64,000 nt of DNA from Caulobacter sp. BP25 (GTDB taxonomy: Bacteria > Pseudomonadota > Alphaproteobacteria > Caulobacterales > Caulobacteraceae): contig NZ_PEGH01000018.1 in NCBI RefSeq assembly GCF_002737755.1, positions 682,001 through 746,000 of the forward strand. Direction: 5' to 3'. Below the pieces are notes generated by a model. It did not search any database. It was not told where the DNA came from and saw only the letters and a list, made by a program, of their open reading frames with translations. Shown here piece by piece: positions 43,704 to 51,800 of this stretch. The translations under genes and the position numbers were made by a program. The stretch's first letter is position 1, and the number at the start of each line of letters is the position of its first letter.

Positions 43704-43970
43704 TTACAGCGCCGATGTTTCGTCTGGCGACGGCGGTGACGGCGACGCGGAGGGGGTCTTGGGCGGGCAGCGGACCTGGCCATTGATCGTGGCGCCCGAG
43801 CCGGGGTTCAGCGCCCCTATACTGGCCGAATAGCTGACGATACGCTCGCAGTGACTGTAGGCTTCGCCCAAGGCCTTCAGGACGGCCGCTGGATCGGTGT
43901 TGGCCGTGGCGCAGGCCGACAGCGAAAGGCAAGCGAGCGCCGCGCTCGCCAGGATGATGGCGCGCTTCAT
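43704..43970 (-). CDS. small lipoprotein with Pro/Ser-rich tail, possible outer-membrane spanin (Rz1-like)
   Basis: 88 residues. Signal peptide ending in the lipobox LSAC (ASAALACLSLSAC), a short globular stretch with a second Cys (EAYSHCERIVS) and a Cys-Pro-Pro then Pro/Ser-rich C-terminus (CPPKTPSASPSPPSP). It follows the lysozyme gene by 52 bases in the same direction. Phage Rz1 subunits are small proline-rich lipoproteins placed after the endolysin, so an outer-membrane spanin is possible. An inner-membrane Rz partner was not recognised. It may instead be an ordinary lipoprotein at the locus edge. Confidence 0.6.
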   Translation of the reverse strand: MKRAIILASAALACLSLSACATANTDPAAVLKALGEAYSHCERIVSYSASIGALNPGSGATINGQVRCPPKTPSASPSPPSPDETSAL

Positions 43971-44022
43971 GATGACGTCTCCGGTTCAGGAATGTTCGGG
44001 GAAGGTCGCGCTGAGCGCTCGT

Positions 44023-44562
44023 CTATTGGGCGTCAAGGAAGGCCGTGCGTTCGGCTTCGCGACGGTTCACAAGGCCTTGCAGAACCCGGCCCCCGGCGTA
44101 CTTCCAGGCGCGGAAAGCGTCGGCCGAGCCGATCGTGTCGCCCGCCAGGAACTTCCGGCGCACCGTGCTGTCGGCGAAGTCTGCGGTTCCGCCGATTTCA
44201 CCCACCCCGATGTTGTAGGCGAGCGAGACCATGGCCCCCAGCTGCGCGTCGCTGGGCGCGCGGTCTGGCAGCAGGCGCAAGATTTTATCGGTGACGTCCT
44301 GGGCGACCTTGGCCAGCAGAAGGTCGGCTTCGATCCGGGTCATGCCGCCGGGCCACAGGGCGCGCCAGAGACGATAGGCGGTCTCGCGCTCTTTCACGGG
44401 CTTGCCGGCGTGGAAAAGGGCATAGCCCCAGCCGACCGTGTATATGCCCACTGGATCGGGCAGCGGTTCCAGGACGTTGGGCGTCTTCTTGTCACCATCG
44501 TGCAGGCCCTCGAAGCGCTGGATCAGCGCAAGGGCGCTTTCGGGCGTGGGGCGCTTTTTCAT
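44023..44562 (-). CDS. phage-type lysozyme (GH24 endolysin)
   Basis: 179 residues, no signal peptide, starting MKKRPTPESALALIQRFEGL. The catalytic Glu is E18 in IQRFEGLHDG, followed by PVGIYTVGWGYALFHAG, which holds the Thr and Asp side of the GH24 (T4/P22 lysozyme) active site. The fold continues with LGAMVSLAYNIGVGEI and TVRRKFLAGD to AFRAWKYAGGRVLQGLVNRREAE. It cleaves peptidoglycan glycan chains for release of particles. Lacking a signal, it needs the adjacent membrane proteins as holin. Its ATG overlaps the stop of the preceding gene (ATGA). The longer frame to 44922 is a shadow. Confidence 0.92.
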   Translation of the reverse strand: MKKRPTPESALALIQRFEGLHDGDKKTPNVLEPLPDPVGIYTVGWGYALFHAGKPVKERETAYRLWRALWPGGMTRIEADLLLAKVAQDVTDKILRLLPDRAPSDAQLGAMVSLAYNIGVGEIGGTADFADSTVRRKFLAGDTIGSADAFRAWKYAGGRVLQGLVNRREAERTAFLDAQ

Positions 44563-44894
44563 GCGGACTCCTTTCGGCGCTGGGGCGTCCGACGTTCGGC
44601 GGGGAGCTGGTCGGGACGCGCCCGCCCCTGCGCCCAGAGGTTCGTGAGCATCGCGCTCGCGGCCGCCGTCACCGCCGTCACGATCCAGGCTTCGCGCGGC
44701 GTGGCGCCGCCATGGATCCAGACGTCGATGCCCGCGCCCGCCATCACGACCGAGAGGCCGAGCACGACGATGGAGGCCGCCCGGCTGGACGACCACGGCT
44801 TGATCTCGGGCTTGAGCATGTTCCCCCGCAGGGCCAGCGCCAGGAACCCGGCGCCGGCCGCAGCGACGGTGTAGAGGTCGAGGGGCGTGCTCAT
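44559..44894 (-). CDS. small membrane protein of the lysis cassette (holin candidate)
   Basis: 111 residues with three hydrophobic stretches: LYTVAAAGAGFLALALRG, ASIVVLGLSVVMAGAGIDVWI and AWIVTAVTAAASAMLTNLWA, then a charged Arg-rich tail (PDQLPAERRTPQRRKESA). Size, helix number and basic C-terminus fit class I holins. It overlaps both the lysozyme gene downstream and the next membrane-protein gene upstream by four bases, so the three are translated together. Confidence 0.65.
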   Translation of the reverse strand: MSTPLDLYTVAAAGAGFLALALRGNMLKPEIKPWSSSRAASIVVLGLSVVMAGAGIDVWIHGGATPREAWIVTAVTAAASAMLTNLWAQGRARPDQLPAERRTPQRRKESA

Positions 44895-45244
44895 GGCTCG
44901 CCCTCCCGTCCGAGCGCTTCAACGCGCTGGGCCGCCCGGTTGCGCAGGACCTTGAAGATCAGGGGCAGCAGCTCCCAGCCAAAGGCGCCGACGCCAAACC
45001 CGAACGCGAAGGCGTCGCGCAGCGGCGCCAGCGGGATGAGCGGCGCCAGGACCTGGACAAGCGCGAAGGCGCAGAGCACGCCGGCGGCCGTGGCGCAGAC
45101 CACGTTCAGAACCAGGGCGCGGTACTCGTCGTGCGTCGGGGCGTGGCCGCCCAAGGCCACCGCCCCGAACTGCGCCAGGCCGTAGACCGCCGCGCCGAAC
45201 AGCGCGCCGAGCGCCGCTCGCAAGCGGTCGGGGTCGATGTCCAT
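44891..45244 (-). CDS. small membrane protein, possible second holin or antiholin
   Basis: 117 residues. Three or four membrane helices (ALFGAAVYGLAQFGAVALGG, LNVVCATAAGVLCAFALVQVL and AFAFGFGVGAFGWELLPLIF) followed by a charged tail. No family recognised. Position directly before the other small membrane protein and the lysozyme suggests a paired holin/antiholin arrangement. Confidence 0.55.
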   Translation of the reverse strand: MDIDPDRLRAALGALFGAAVYGLAQFGAVALGGHAPTHDEYRALVLNVVCATAAGVLCAFALVQVLAPLIPLAPLRDAFAFGFGVGAFGWELLPLIFKVLRNRAAQRVEALGREGEP

Positions 45245-45391
45245 CAGGACCTCCAGAATGGGGATAGGGCGGGTGGCCAGGCCCGCTGGAAGGAGAACGC
45301 GGGCGATCGCGGGGCGCCTGAGCCGGAGGGCCGCCAGGAGCTTCCTGGAAAGGCGGCGAGGACCTGGGCAGGTCCTCGCCGCGCGATCGCG

Positions 45392-45886
45392 CTATTTTTC
45401 GTCCGGACCCGCGGGCGTGAGGATCTGATCGCGCCTTGCGGTGCTATCGGCCGCCAGCGGGTCGCCAAACACCCCGAGCTGGCGGAGCAGTTCGAAGGCG
45501 CCGAGGGTTTGAGGGCTGTTGAGCTCGATCACCGACACGGCGTCGAAGCGACGCAGAAAGCGCTGCATCTCGAACAGGTCGTCCTTCTCGGGATTATCCA
45601 GGTCTTGAACGGAGAGGGCTGAAGCTTGGACCTGGAGCTTGGCGAAACGCCGCTCCTCTTCCTTGGTGAAGCGGTTGAGCAGATAGACCTTGGCGATGCG
45701 CTCCATGGCGGGGCGGGCGGGCTCCGCCACGGGGATGAAGCCCACGCCTGCATAGCCCAGAGCCTCATCGACCCAGGACAGGTCGGCCAGGCTCTCGTCG
45801 GAGAGGCCGATAAGTTCTGGCGGAAGGTCTCCAGGCGCGCCAATGGGCGCGGCCGTGGCCGCGGTGATCTTCTGAAACTTGGTCAT
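45392..45886 (-). CDS. phage hypothetical protein, possible fibre assembly helper
   Basis: 164 residues, soluble. MTKFQKITAATAAPIGAPGD, then LSDESLADLSWVDEALGYAG and VGFIPVAEPARP. The segment in which the text speaks of position (ADLSWVDEALGY.GVGF.P) is one often seen in short genes just downstream of fibre genes in alphaproteobacterial phages. The second half is helical (FTKEEERRFAKLQVQASAL). It may be a chaperone for the fibre proteins encoded immediately upstream. Function is inferred from position. Confidence 0.5.
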   Translation of the reverse strand: MTKFQKITAATAAPIGAPGDLPPELIGLSDESLADLSWVDEALGYAGVGFIPVAEPARPAMERIAKVYLLNRFTKEEERRFAKLQVQASALSVQDLDNPEKDDLFEMQRFLRRFDAVSVIELNSPQTLGAFELLRQLGVFGDPLAADSTARRDQILTPAGPDEK

Positions 45887-45894
45887 GAAGAACC

Positions 45895-46746
45895 TCAGGT
45901 GGAGGTGAATTTCGCCCCCGCCAAGGCGGCGAGGTATTGCTCATCTGCGTTGCGAATGGCCGGCGCGATGTTGTCTCCCACCCGCATGACCATGCCGTAG
46001 AAGCGATGGAGTTGGCCGCTCGTGCCCGATAGCGGGCCTACGAAAAAGTTCAGGCCCGCGTTGCCGCTGAACAGCAAGGTGGATGTATCCGAGCCGGCTG
46101 GAACACCATTGGCTCTCGCGGTTCTGCCGCTGTTTGTCTGTTGAAAGGCGGCGACAACGTCGAGGTCTAGGAGACCCGTGATTGGGCTTCCAAGATTGTC
46201 TCCGAAGGTCCCGAACACCAGATCGCCTATAGAGCCGAAGCCGGTATGCAGGTTCCACCCGGTGTCGTGCTCGATACCGCCGCCCCCAAAGATGGTGCCT
46301 GAGCTCCGAAACCGGGCTGCCCACTGAAGCGAGTACCGAACGCCAACAAACGCGTTCCAAACGGTGCTTTCGAAGCTGAGCTGTGACGAGTTTTGCGTGA
46401 CTTCCAGGTAGTAGATGTCCTTCTCGGGCAAATATCTGAGAACAGGGCGGGCGGCTTCGCTCGGCGCGAACACGTAGCCGCCCGCCGTGCCCTTATTGCG
46501 AAATGATCCCACCGGCTGATTGATTTGCGCCTTCTGGGTCCGAGCGCTGTCGATCCACATCGACGAGAGGTCCGACGGATCAAACCACACGGTCACGGAG
46601 CTTTGGTTTCCAAGAGTAGGGCGCGTTTTCCCGACTGATTTCCTGATCGCGTCCATTGAGCCCATGCGTGGCGCGGGCATGGGTTTGAGGGCGGACAGGC
46701 CGCCGAGGCCAGCCAGTTTCGCCCTTTCGCCGCCGATGCCTTGCAT
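45895..46746 (-). CDS. tail-fibre/receptor-binding candidate with lectin-like C-terminal domain
   Basis: 283 residues. After a flexible start (LGGLSALKPMPAPRMG), WFDPSDLSSMWIDSARTQ and onward gives a beta-rich domain of concanavalin/LamG style: YLEVTQNSSQLSFESTVWNA, FGGGGIEHDTGWNLHTGF and LHRFYGMVMRVGDNI. Many phage and prophage proteins that end with this WFD.....W.D pattern are adhesion or fibre subunits. The last large protein before the lysis genes is the usual place for host recognition. Starts at 46746, overlapping the preceding stop by one base. Confidence 0.55.
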   Translation of the reverse strand: MQGIGGERAKLAGLGGLSALKPMPAPRMGSMDAIRKSVGKTRPTLGNQSSVTVWFDPSDLSSMWIDSARTQKAQINQPVGSFRNKGTAGGYVFAPSEAARPVLRYLPEKDIYYLEVTQNSSQLSFESTVWNAFVGVRYSLQWAARFRSSGTIFGGGGIEHDTGWNLHTGFGSIGDLVFGTFGDNLGSPITGLLDLDVVAAFQQTNSGRTARANGVPAGSDTSTLLFSGNAGLNFFVGPLSGTSGQLHRFYGMVMRVGDNIAPAIRNADEQYLAALAGAKFTST

Positions 46747-47159
46747 CAGTAGGCGGCGCCTTCGACGCGGCCGACGATGCCGCTGGCCAGCGCGACCCCG
46801 GAGGCCATCCAGAGGCTCTCCCCGGCGGCCAGGATCAGGGGAGCCACCTCCGCATAACCGAAGTCCGTCACGGCCGCTTGGGTGGATTGCGACATGCTAT
46901 AGGCTGGCATCAGCGCGGTGTTGATCAGGCGCAGCGTCGTGCCGCCGTTGGACGAGACGTAGAGCTGCATCTGGGTGGCGCTGACCGTGGCGCGCGGAAT
47001 GGCGGTGACCTTGGTGATACGGGCGCCGTTGGTCTGGGAGGCCAGCACTTGAACGGCGTTGGACACCGTGTCGCCATAGCTGGTCTGGGCGGCGGTCATG
47101 ACGCCGGTGCCGGTGATCGGGGCCTGCGGCGTGACGAGAGAGTTGGGCGTGACGGGCAT
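46746..47159 (-). CDS. small tail tip/fibre-associated protein
   Basis: 137 residues, beta-rich: MPVTPNSLVTPQAPITGTGV, then VSNAVQVLASQTNGARITKV, ATQMQLYVSSNGGTTLRLIN and APLILAAGESLWMASGVALA. Looks like a small trimeric or ring-forming head/tail decoration domain. No specific family. It overlaps the fibre gene that follows and is separated from the one before by 12 bases. Confidence 0.5.
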   Translation of the reverse strand: MPVTPNSLVTPQAPITGTGVMTAAQTSYGDTVSNAVQVLASQTNGARITKVTAIPRATVSATQMQLYVSSNGGTTLRLINTALMPAYSMSQSTQAAVTDFGYAEVAPLILAAGESLWMASGVALASGIVGRVEGAAY

Positions 47160-47171
47160 GGTCTGGGCTCC

Positions 47172-47732
47172 TTAGAAAAGCGCTGCGGCGTTCAGGGCGA
47201 ACGCGCGGGCGGCGTTGATGTCGGTCTGGGCGGTGGCCAGCGCGGTGGTTAGGGCGGTGTCGGTGGGCGCGCTGGTCGAGACGGTCCAAGCGCTAAAGGT
47301 CCCGGTTCCGCCGATCGTGGTCACGTTCAGGGTCAGGGCCCCGGTTGCGGGGGCGTAGGCGGTGATCTGGCCGAACATCCAGTTGGTCGGCGATGCGGTG
47401 GCCGCTACCATCGCAAAGCCGCCCACGGCGAAGGCCAGGTTCGGCTGGATGGTCAGGCTCTTGGCGCCGGCGCCGACGGCCACGGACGTAGTCGAGGTTC
47501 CGACGAAGCCGGCCGCCGCGATCTTGGCGTCCATGGCCGCGAGGCTCGCCGTCGCCTGAGACGTGAACTGCCCCGTGGCGGCGTTGAAGGCCGTGATCGA
47601 GGCGTTGTGCTGGGTCTGGAAGCTGGAAAGCGACGCCAGGAAGGTGTCGGTGTCGCTGACGAAGGTGGTTGGGTTTTCAGTGCGCGGCGGGTTGGGCAGC
47701 GCGCTGACGCTGGGCACAATGTCGATCGGCAT
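47172..47732 (-). CDS. fibre-like protein of the tail tip
   Basis: 186 residues. N-terminal segment LPNPPRTENPTTFVSDTDTF followed by a coiled helix (LASLSSFQTQHNASITAFNA), a Ser/Thr/Ala-rich strand region (SVAVGAGAKSLTIQPNLAFA, WMFGQITAYAPATGALTLNV) and a terminal helix. This is the layout of short trimeric fibre adaptors that join a tail tip to a fibre. It starts four bases after the preceding stop. Confidence 0.55.
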   Translation of the reverse strand: MPIDIVPSVSALPNPPRTENPTTFVSDTDTFLASLSSFQTQHNASITAFNAATGQFTSQATASLAAMDAKIAAAGFVGTSTTSVAVGAGAKSLTIQPNLAFAVGGFAMVAATASPTNWMFGQITAYAPATGALTLNVTTIGGTGTFSAWTVSTSAPTDTALTTALATAQTDINAARAFALNAAALF

Positions 47733-47735
47733 GGA

Positions 47736-48893
47736 TCAGACCTCCTCAAGTTCCAGGGTGACGAGCGCGCTGTCCGGGCGATCCAGCCGGATCGAGAATT
47801 GCTTGTAGATTCCGAGGATCAGCAGCGCTTCGAAGTAGTCGTCCGTCAGGTCGTCGAGCCCGAACCAGAGGCCGGGTTCGGCATTGAGGCGTGACCGCGC
47901 GTCGCGCGCGTTCTTCACATTCGCCTTGGGACAGCGCACGGACTGGTTGGTCTTGGGGACGGAGCGGCGAGGGACCAGGGTGCTGGTCCCGTAGTCGTCT
48001 CGCGTGATCTTGGAGTAGTTCTCGGCGTCGTCGACGGCGTCGTAGATGGTCGAGCCCAGATAGATGGAGCGACCGATCACCAGGCCGCCGCAGCTGACCT
48101 TGCCGCCGTTTCGGGTGACCGCGATCGAGATCACGCCGTTGGTGTAGGGCGGCAGATCGTAGAAAACGATGGCGGACCGGAAGGTGAACGGCGCGAAGAA
48201 GTAGCCGTAATAGTCCGTCACCGTGCGGGTGCTGAGCGCCAGGGTTTGCGTGTAGCGGACGATGCCGCTGACCGTGACGGTCACGGTCACGGCGTCCGCG
48301 ACCAGGCCCACCAATCCGATCGCGTCGATGCGCTCGCCCGGCGTGATGGTCACGTTCAGCGGGGACGACACCGTGGTTGCGGTGTTGCGCAACAGGTCGA
48401 ACATGGCCCAGCGGTTGGTGGGGCCGACGTCCATCCACCAGGCGCTGGACCCCGGATCGGTCGGAAGGCGGCCGGAATTGCCGTCCTGAAGGCTTTCGAA
48501 GATCCGGTGGACCTGGCAGGTCGCGGTGTGGACGCCCGATCCCGCCGAGGTCGTGGTGATCGGGGCGCCGTTCAGCTCTTCGGAAACCTGAAAGGCTCCC
48601 GCAGCGCGGTTGACGATGAAGTAGACCCGACCCGCGACCAGACCGGCCGGAAGGGTTCCCGTCGTGGAGAACACCACGATCGTTCCGTCGGCCTGGCCGT
48701 GGCTGGCCCAGGTGATCACCGCAGGCGCGCCGTTGGAAATCGTGACGGTCGCGGTCGGCGACCCCACGATGACCTTGGCCCCGGCGGCGTAGGTCGTCCC
48801 GGCGGCGTAGGCGGCCTCGCCCACCGCCGGTTCGGGCGCGTTCGAGCTGGTCAGTCGCGCTTCGGTTATCTCTAAGGGCGGGATTACTCGCAT
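47736..48893 (-). CDS. tail tip protein with E1 FCCH-like beta domain
   Basis: 385 residues. After the start MRVIPPLEITEARLTSSN the region at about 45-125 (TISNGAPAVITWASHGQADG, LVAGRVYFIVNRAAGAFQVS) is the small beta domain that databases label ubiquitin-activating E1 FCCH and that occurs in many phage tail proteins. The rest (SAWWMDVGPTNRWAMFDLLR, GYFFAPFTFRSAIVFYDLPP) is beta-rich with a C-terminal domain RLNAEPGLWFGLDDL resembling distal-tail-type proteins. It directly follows the tape measure gene, overlapping it by one base, the position of the distal tail protein in siphophages. Confidence 0.6.
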   Translation of the reverse strand: MRVIPPLEITEARLTSSNAPEPAVGEAAYAAGTTYAAGAKVIVGSPTATVTISNGAPAVITWASHGQADGTIVVFSTTGTLPAGLVAGRVYFIVNRAAGAFQVSEELNGAPITTTSAGSGVHTATCQVHRIFESLQDGNSGRLPTDPGSSAWWMDVGPTNRWAMFDLLRNTATTVSSPLNVTITPGERIDAIGLVGLVADAVTVTVTVSGIVRYTQTLALSTRTVTDYYGYFFAPFTFRSAIVFYDLPPYTNGVISIAVTRNGGKVSCGGLVIGRSIYLGSTIYDAVDDAENYSKITRDDYGTSTLVPRRSVPKTNQSVRCPKANVKNARDARSRLNAEPGLWFGLDDLTDDYFEALLILGIYKQFSIRLDRPDSALVTLELEEV

Positions 48894-51800
48894 CAGGCGG
48901 CCTCCGTCATCATGGCTTGGCCCCCGCTGGTCACCGTCGCGAACTGGCGCTGCAGTTTCTCGTTGGAGGCTTTGAGGTCGGCGATGTCCTCGGCTTGCCG
49001 TTCGTTCACGGCGACCAGGCGTTCCAGCGCGGTGACGAGCCTTGGATCATTGGCGGCGCGCACGCCGAGCCGCCCGCCGATGTTCGTCAGGGGCATGATC
49101 GCTTCCGGACCCGCTTCCCCCATCACGGCGGTGTTGAAAGCGGTCGGCCGGGTCACGACGCCGTTGGTGAACGCGCCGCCGTTGGCGAAGCCAATCCGGT
49201 AGGACTGGTTTTGCGCCGCGAGGATGTCGCGCGCGACCTTCTTCACGCTCTCGGGCTGTTGCTCGATCCAGGCCTGGAACCCGCCGGAGCCGAAATCGCC
49301 CGCATAGCCGGTCTGGCGCGCCAGGAGCATGTTGACGTCGCGGTTCACGCCCCATTCGCGGTCCGGATTGGCCAGCGCGCCGCCATAGGTCCCGTCCAGC
49401 ACCTTCAGCGCCGACTGCAGACCCGCGATGGCGTTGGCGACCGACAAGACCGACTCGTTGATCGTGGTCAGGGCCGAGACCTGCGCCGTCAGGGCTTCAA
49501 GCTGCTGTTCGGCGAGGGTCTTCTGGCGTCCTGCGGTCGCTTCTGCGGCCGCCAGCGCGGACTTCGCCCAGGCCACGTCGCGCAGGTAGTTGGCTTGGCT
49601 TGTGCTGCTGTTCGCCGACGACTCTAGGAACGCGGTGATCTGATCGGGAAGGTTGCCGGCCGCGTCCGCATCGCCCAGCGCCGCCGACGCGGCGGTGGTC
49701 CGCGCCTGGGCGCGCAGGGCCGCGTAGGAGGCCGCAGCGCCCGCCGTCTCGTCGAGCGCGTTGCGCGCGTCCCTCAGCGTCTCTTCCAGGCTCGACCACT
49801 TGTTGATGGTCTCCTCGATGGCCGAGGCCTCCGCCTCGTAGGCGCTGACCAGGGCAGCCCGCGCGTTCGAGACCAAGGCCTCGGCGTCGCTTTGCTGCGT
49901 GGCGCGAAGGCTGGCGGCTTCCTCCGCCGCCTGGGCAAGCACGGACGCGGCGTCTTCCGAGGCGGTCGCCACCTTGTCGAACGCCGGCGCGATCGACAGG
50001 AGCGTCTTATAGGCCTCGGCGCCGGCAGCCGTGGAGACGTCCAGGCCAAGGACGACCTTCTTGAACTCCTCGCGAGAGCTCTTCGCCGAAAGACCGAACG
50101 CCGCGAGGTTGTCGTTCACCGCCCCGATCACCGGGGCCAGCTGTTCGGCTTCCGTCAGGAAGCTCGAGGCGAAGAACGACGTGGCCGACGAGAACGCGTC
50201 CAGCCCGCCAAACAGCTGGACCAGGTTGTCGCGCGCCGACAGGCTTTCGATCCCGATCGACCGGAAGGACATGCCAAGGCTGGCCAGGGCGGTGTCGACG
50301 ACCTGATACTCGCGCGCCAGGCGGGTCAGGGTCTCGAACGCGCCTTCTCCGACCGCGGCCAGGTCTTCCAGACCTTGCACGCCGGCGGCGGCCAGCTGGT
50401 CGGCCACCTTGTCGAAGGTGGCGTTCAGAACCTCGGCGATCTCGGTGGCCGAGAGGTCCTTGAGCGACAGCTTGCCCAGGTCGACCACGGCCGAACCCAG
50501 CGCGGCTTCGGCGGCCTTGGCGGCCTCGACGCCGAACACCGACGCCGCCGACAGGACGCCGTCTCCCAGGGCCTGGATGACGCCCGCGATTTGCGACAGC
50601 AGGTCGCCGTCGATCGCGCCGGAAACCGTCGAGGTGGAGACCTTGGTGGAGTAGGCGACGCCCAGGAACTTCTTGGTCTTGGTCGTCACCAGATCGGCGT
50701 AGGTCGCGCCGCTGATGCCGTTGGCCAGGATGTCGGCGTAGCTGGCGGCGTTGAAGCTGAGGCCCTGGTCGAGGAGCTCGGTCGTCGTTTTCGAGCCGCC
50801 CAGGAACAGATTGGCGAGGCCGAATAGCGCGCTCCCGTTGCTGGTCGTCGTCCCAAGGCCGAGGCCGGACGGGCTGAGGAGGTTACCTGCCGCGATCGAC
50901 CGGCTGAGGCCGCTGGCCAGGTTGCCGATCTGGTTGTCGATCGAACGCAGCGACGCGACCATGGCGCTGGAGTATTCGAGATCCTGGTTCCAGGCGCTGT
51001 TGGCCTCCTCCAGGGCCCCAGCGATGGAGCCCGAGGACGTCTTGTTTTCGGTGCGCAGAACGTCGACGGCGCCCTTCAGGGCTTCGAGCTTGGCCTGGGC
51101 TTTCTCAGCCGACTTTTGGCCAATCGCGCCCAGAACGCCGGTGACGGCGGACACAGCGCCGCCGATCGGAGCCAGGACGCCGCTTGCGCTTCCGAGGAAC
51201 TGGCCAAGTCCGCCGCCCGCCAGCTGGCCAGCCTCTTTCAGCAGGCCTGAAAGGCCGCTGATCGACCCGCCGACGTTACCCTCCGCCACGCCCCCAAAGA
51301 AGGCGTGGGCGGACTGGAAGGCGCGTCCGTAGGCTTCGACAATCTCCCCAAGGGCGCGCTTGTGCTCCTCAAGATGCACAACCGGCATGGGGATAAGATC
51401 GACGTTCTGTTGGGCGTCGATGGTTTTTCGGACTGCCGCTGCTTCGGTTAGAAGTTGCTTTTGCGCTTTCCACGAGGCGTAAGCCCGATCCAGGCGCTCT
51501 AGCTGGTCGTCGGTCGTAGCTCCCAGACGCGCGGTCGCATAGGCGAGCGCCATCTGAGCCTCCTCGCTCCGGCCCATCGCCGCAATTTGCCGCTCCAGGT
51601 CACGCGTGAATTCAATGATGTTGTCGCCTAAGCCAACGACGTTGACCTCGTTCACTTGAGGGGCGGCGGAGTGATCCTTGTTCGAGCCCGAGCTTTTTTG
51701 GCGCTTTTCCCATTCGCGATCGGCCTGGGCCGCCACGGCGGCTCCAAAGCCTTCGCGGGACTTCTTGGCGCGGGCGGATGCCTTTTCCCAATCCGCTGAG

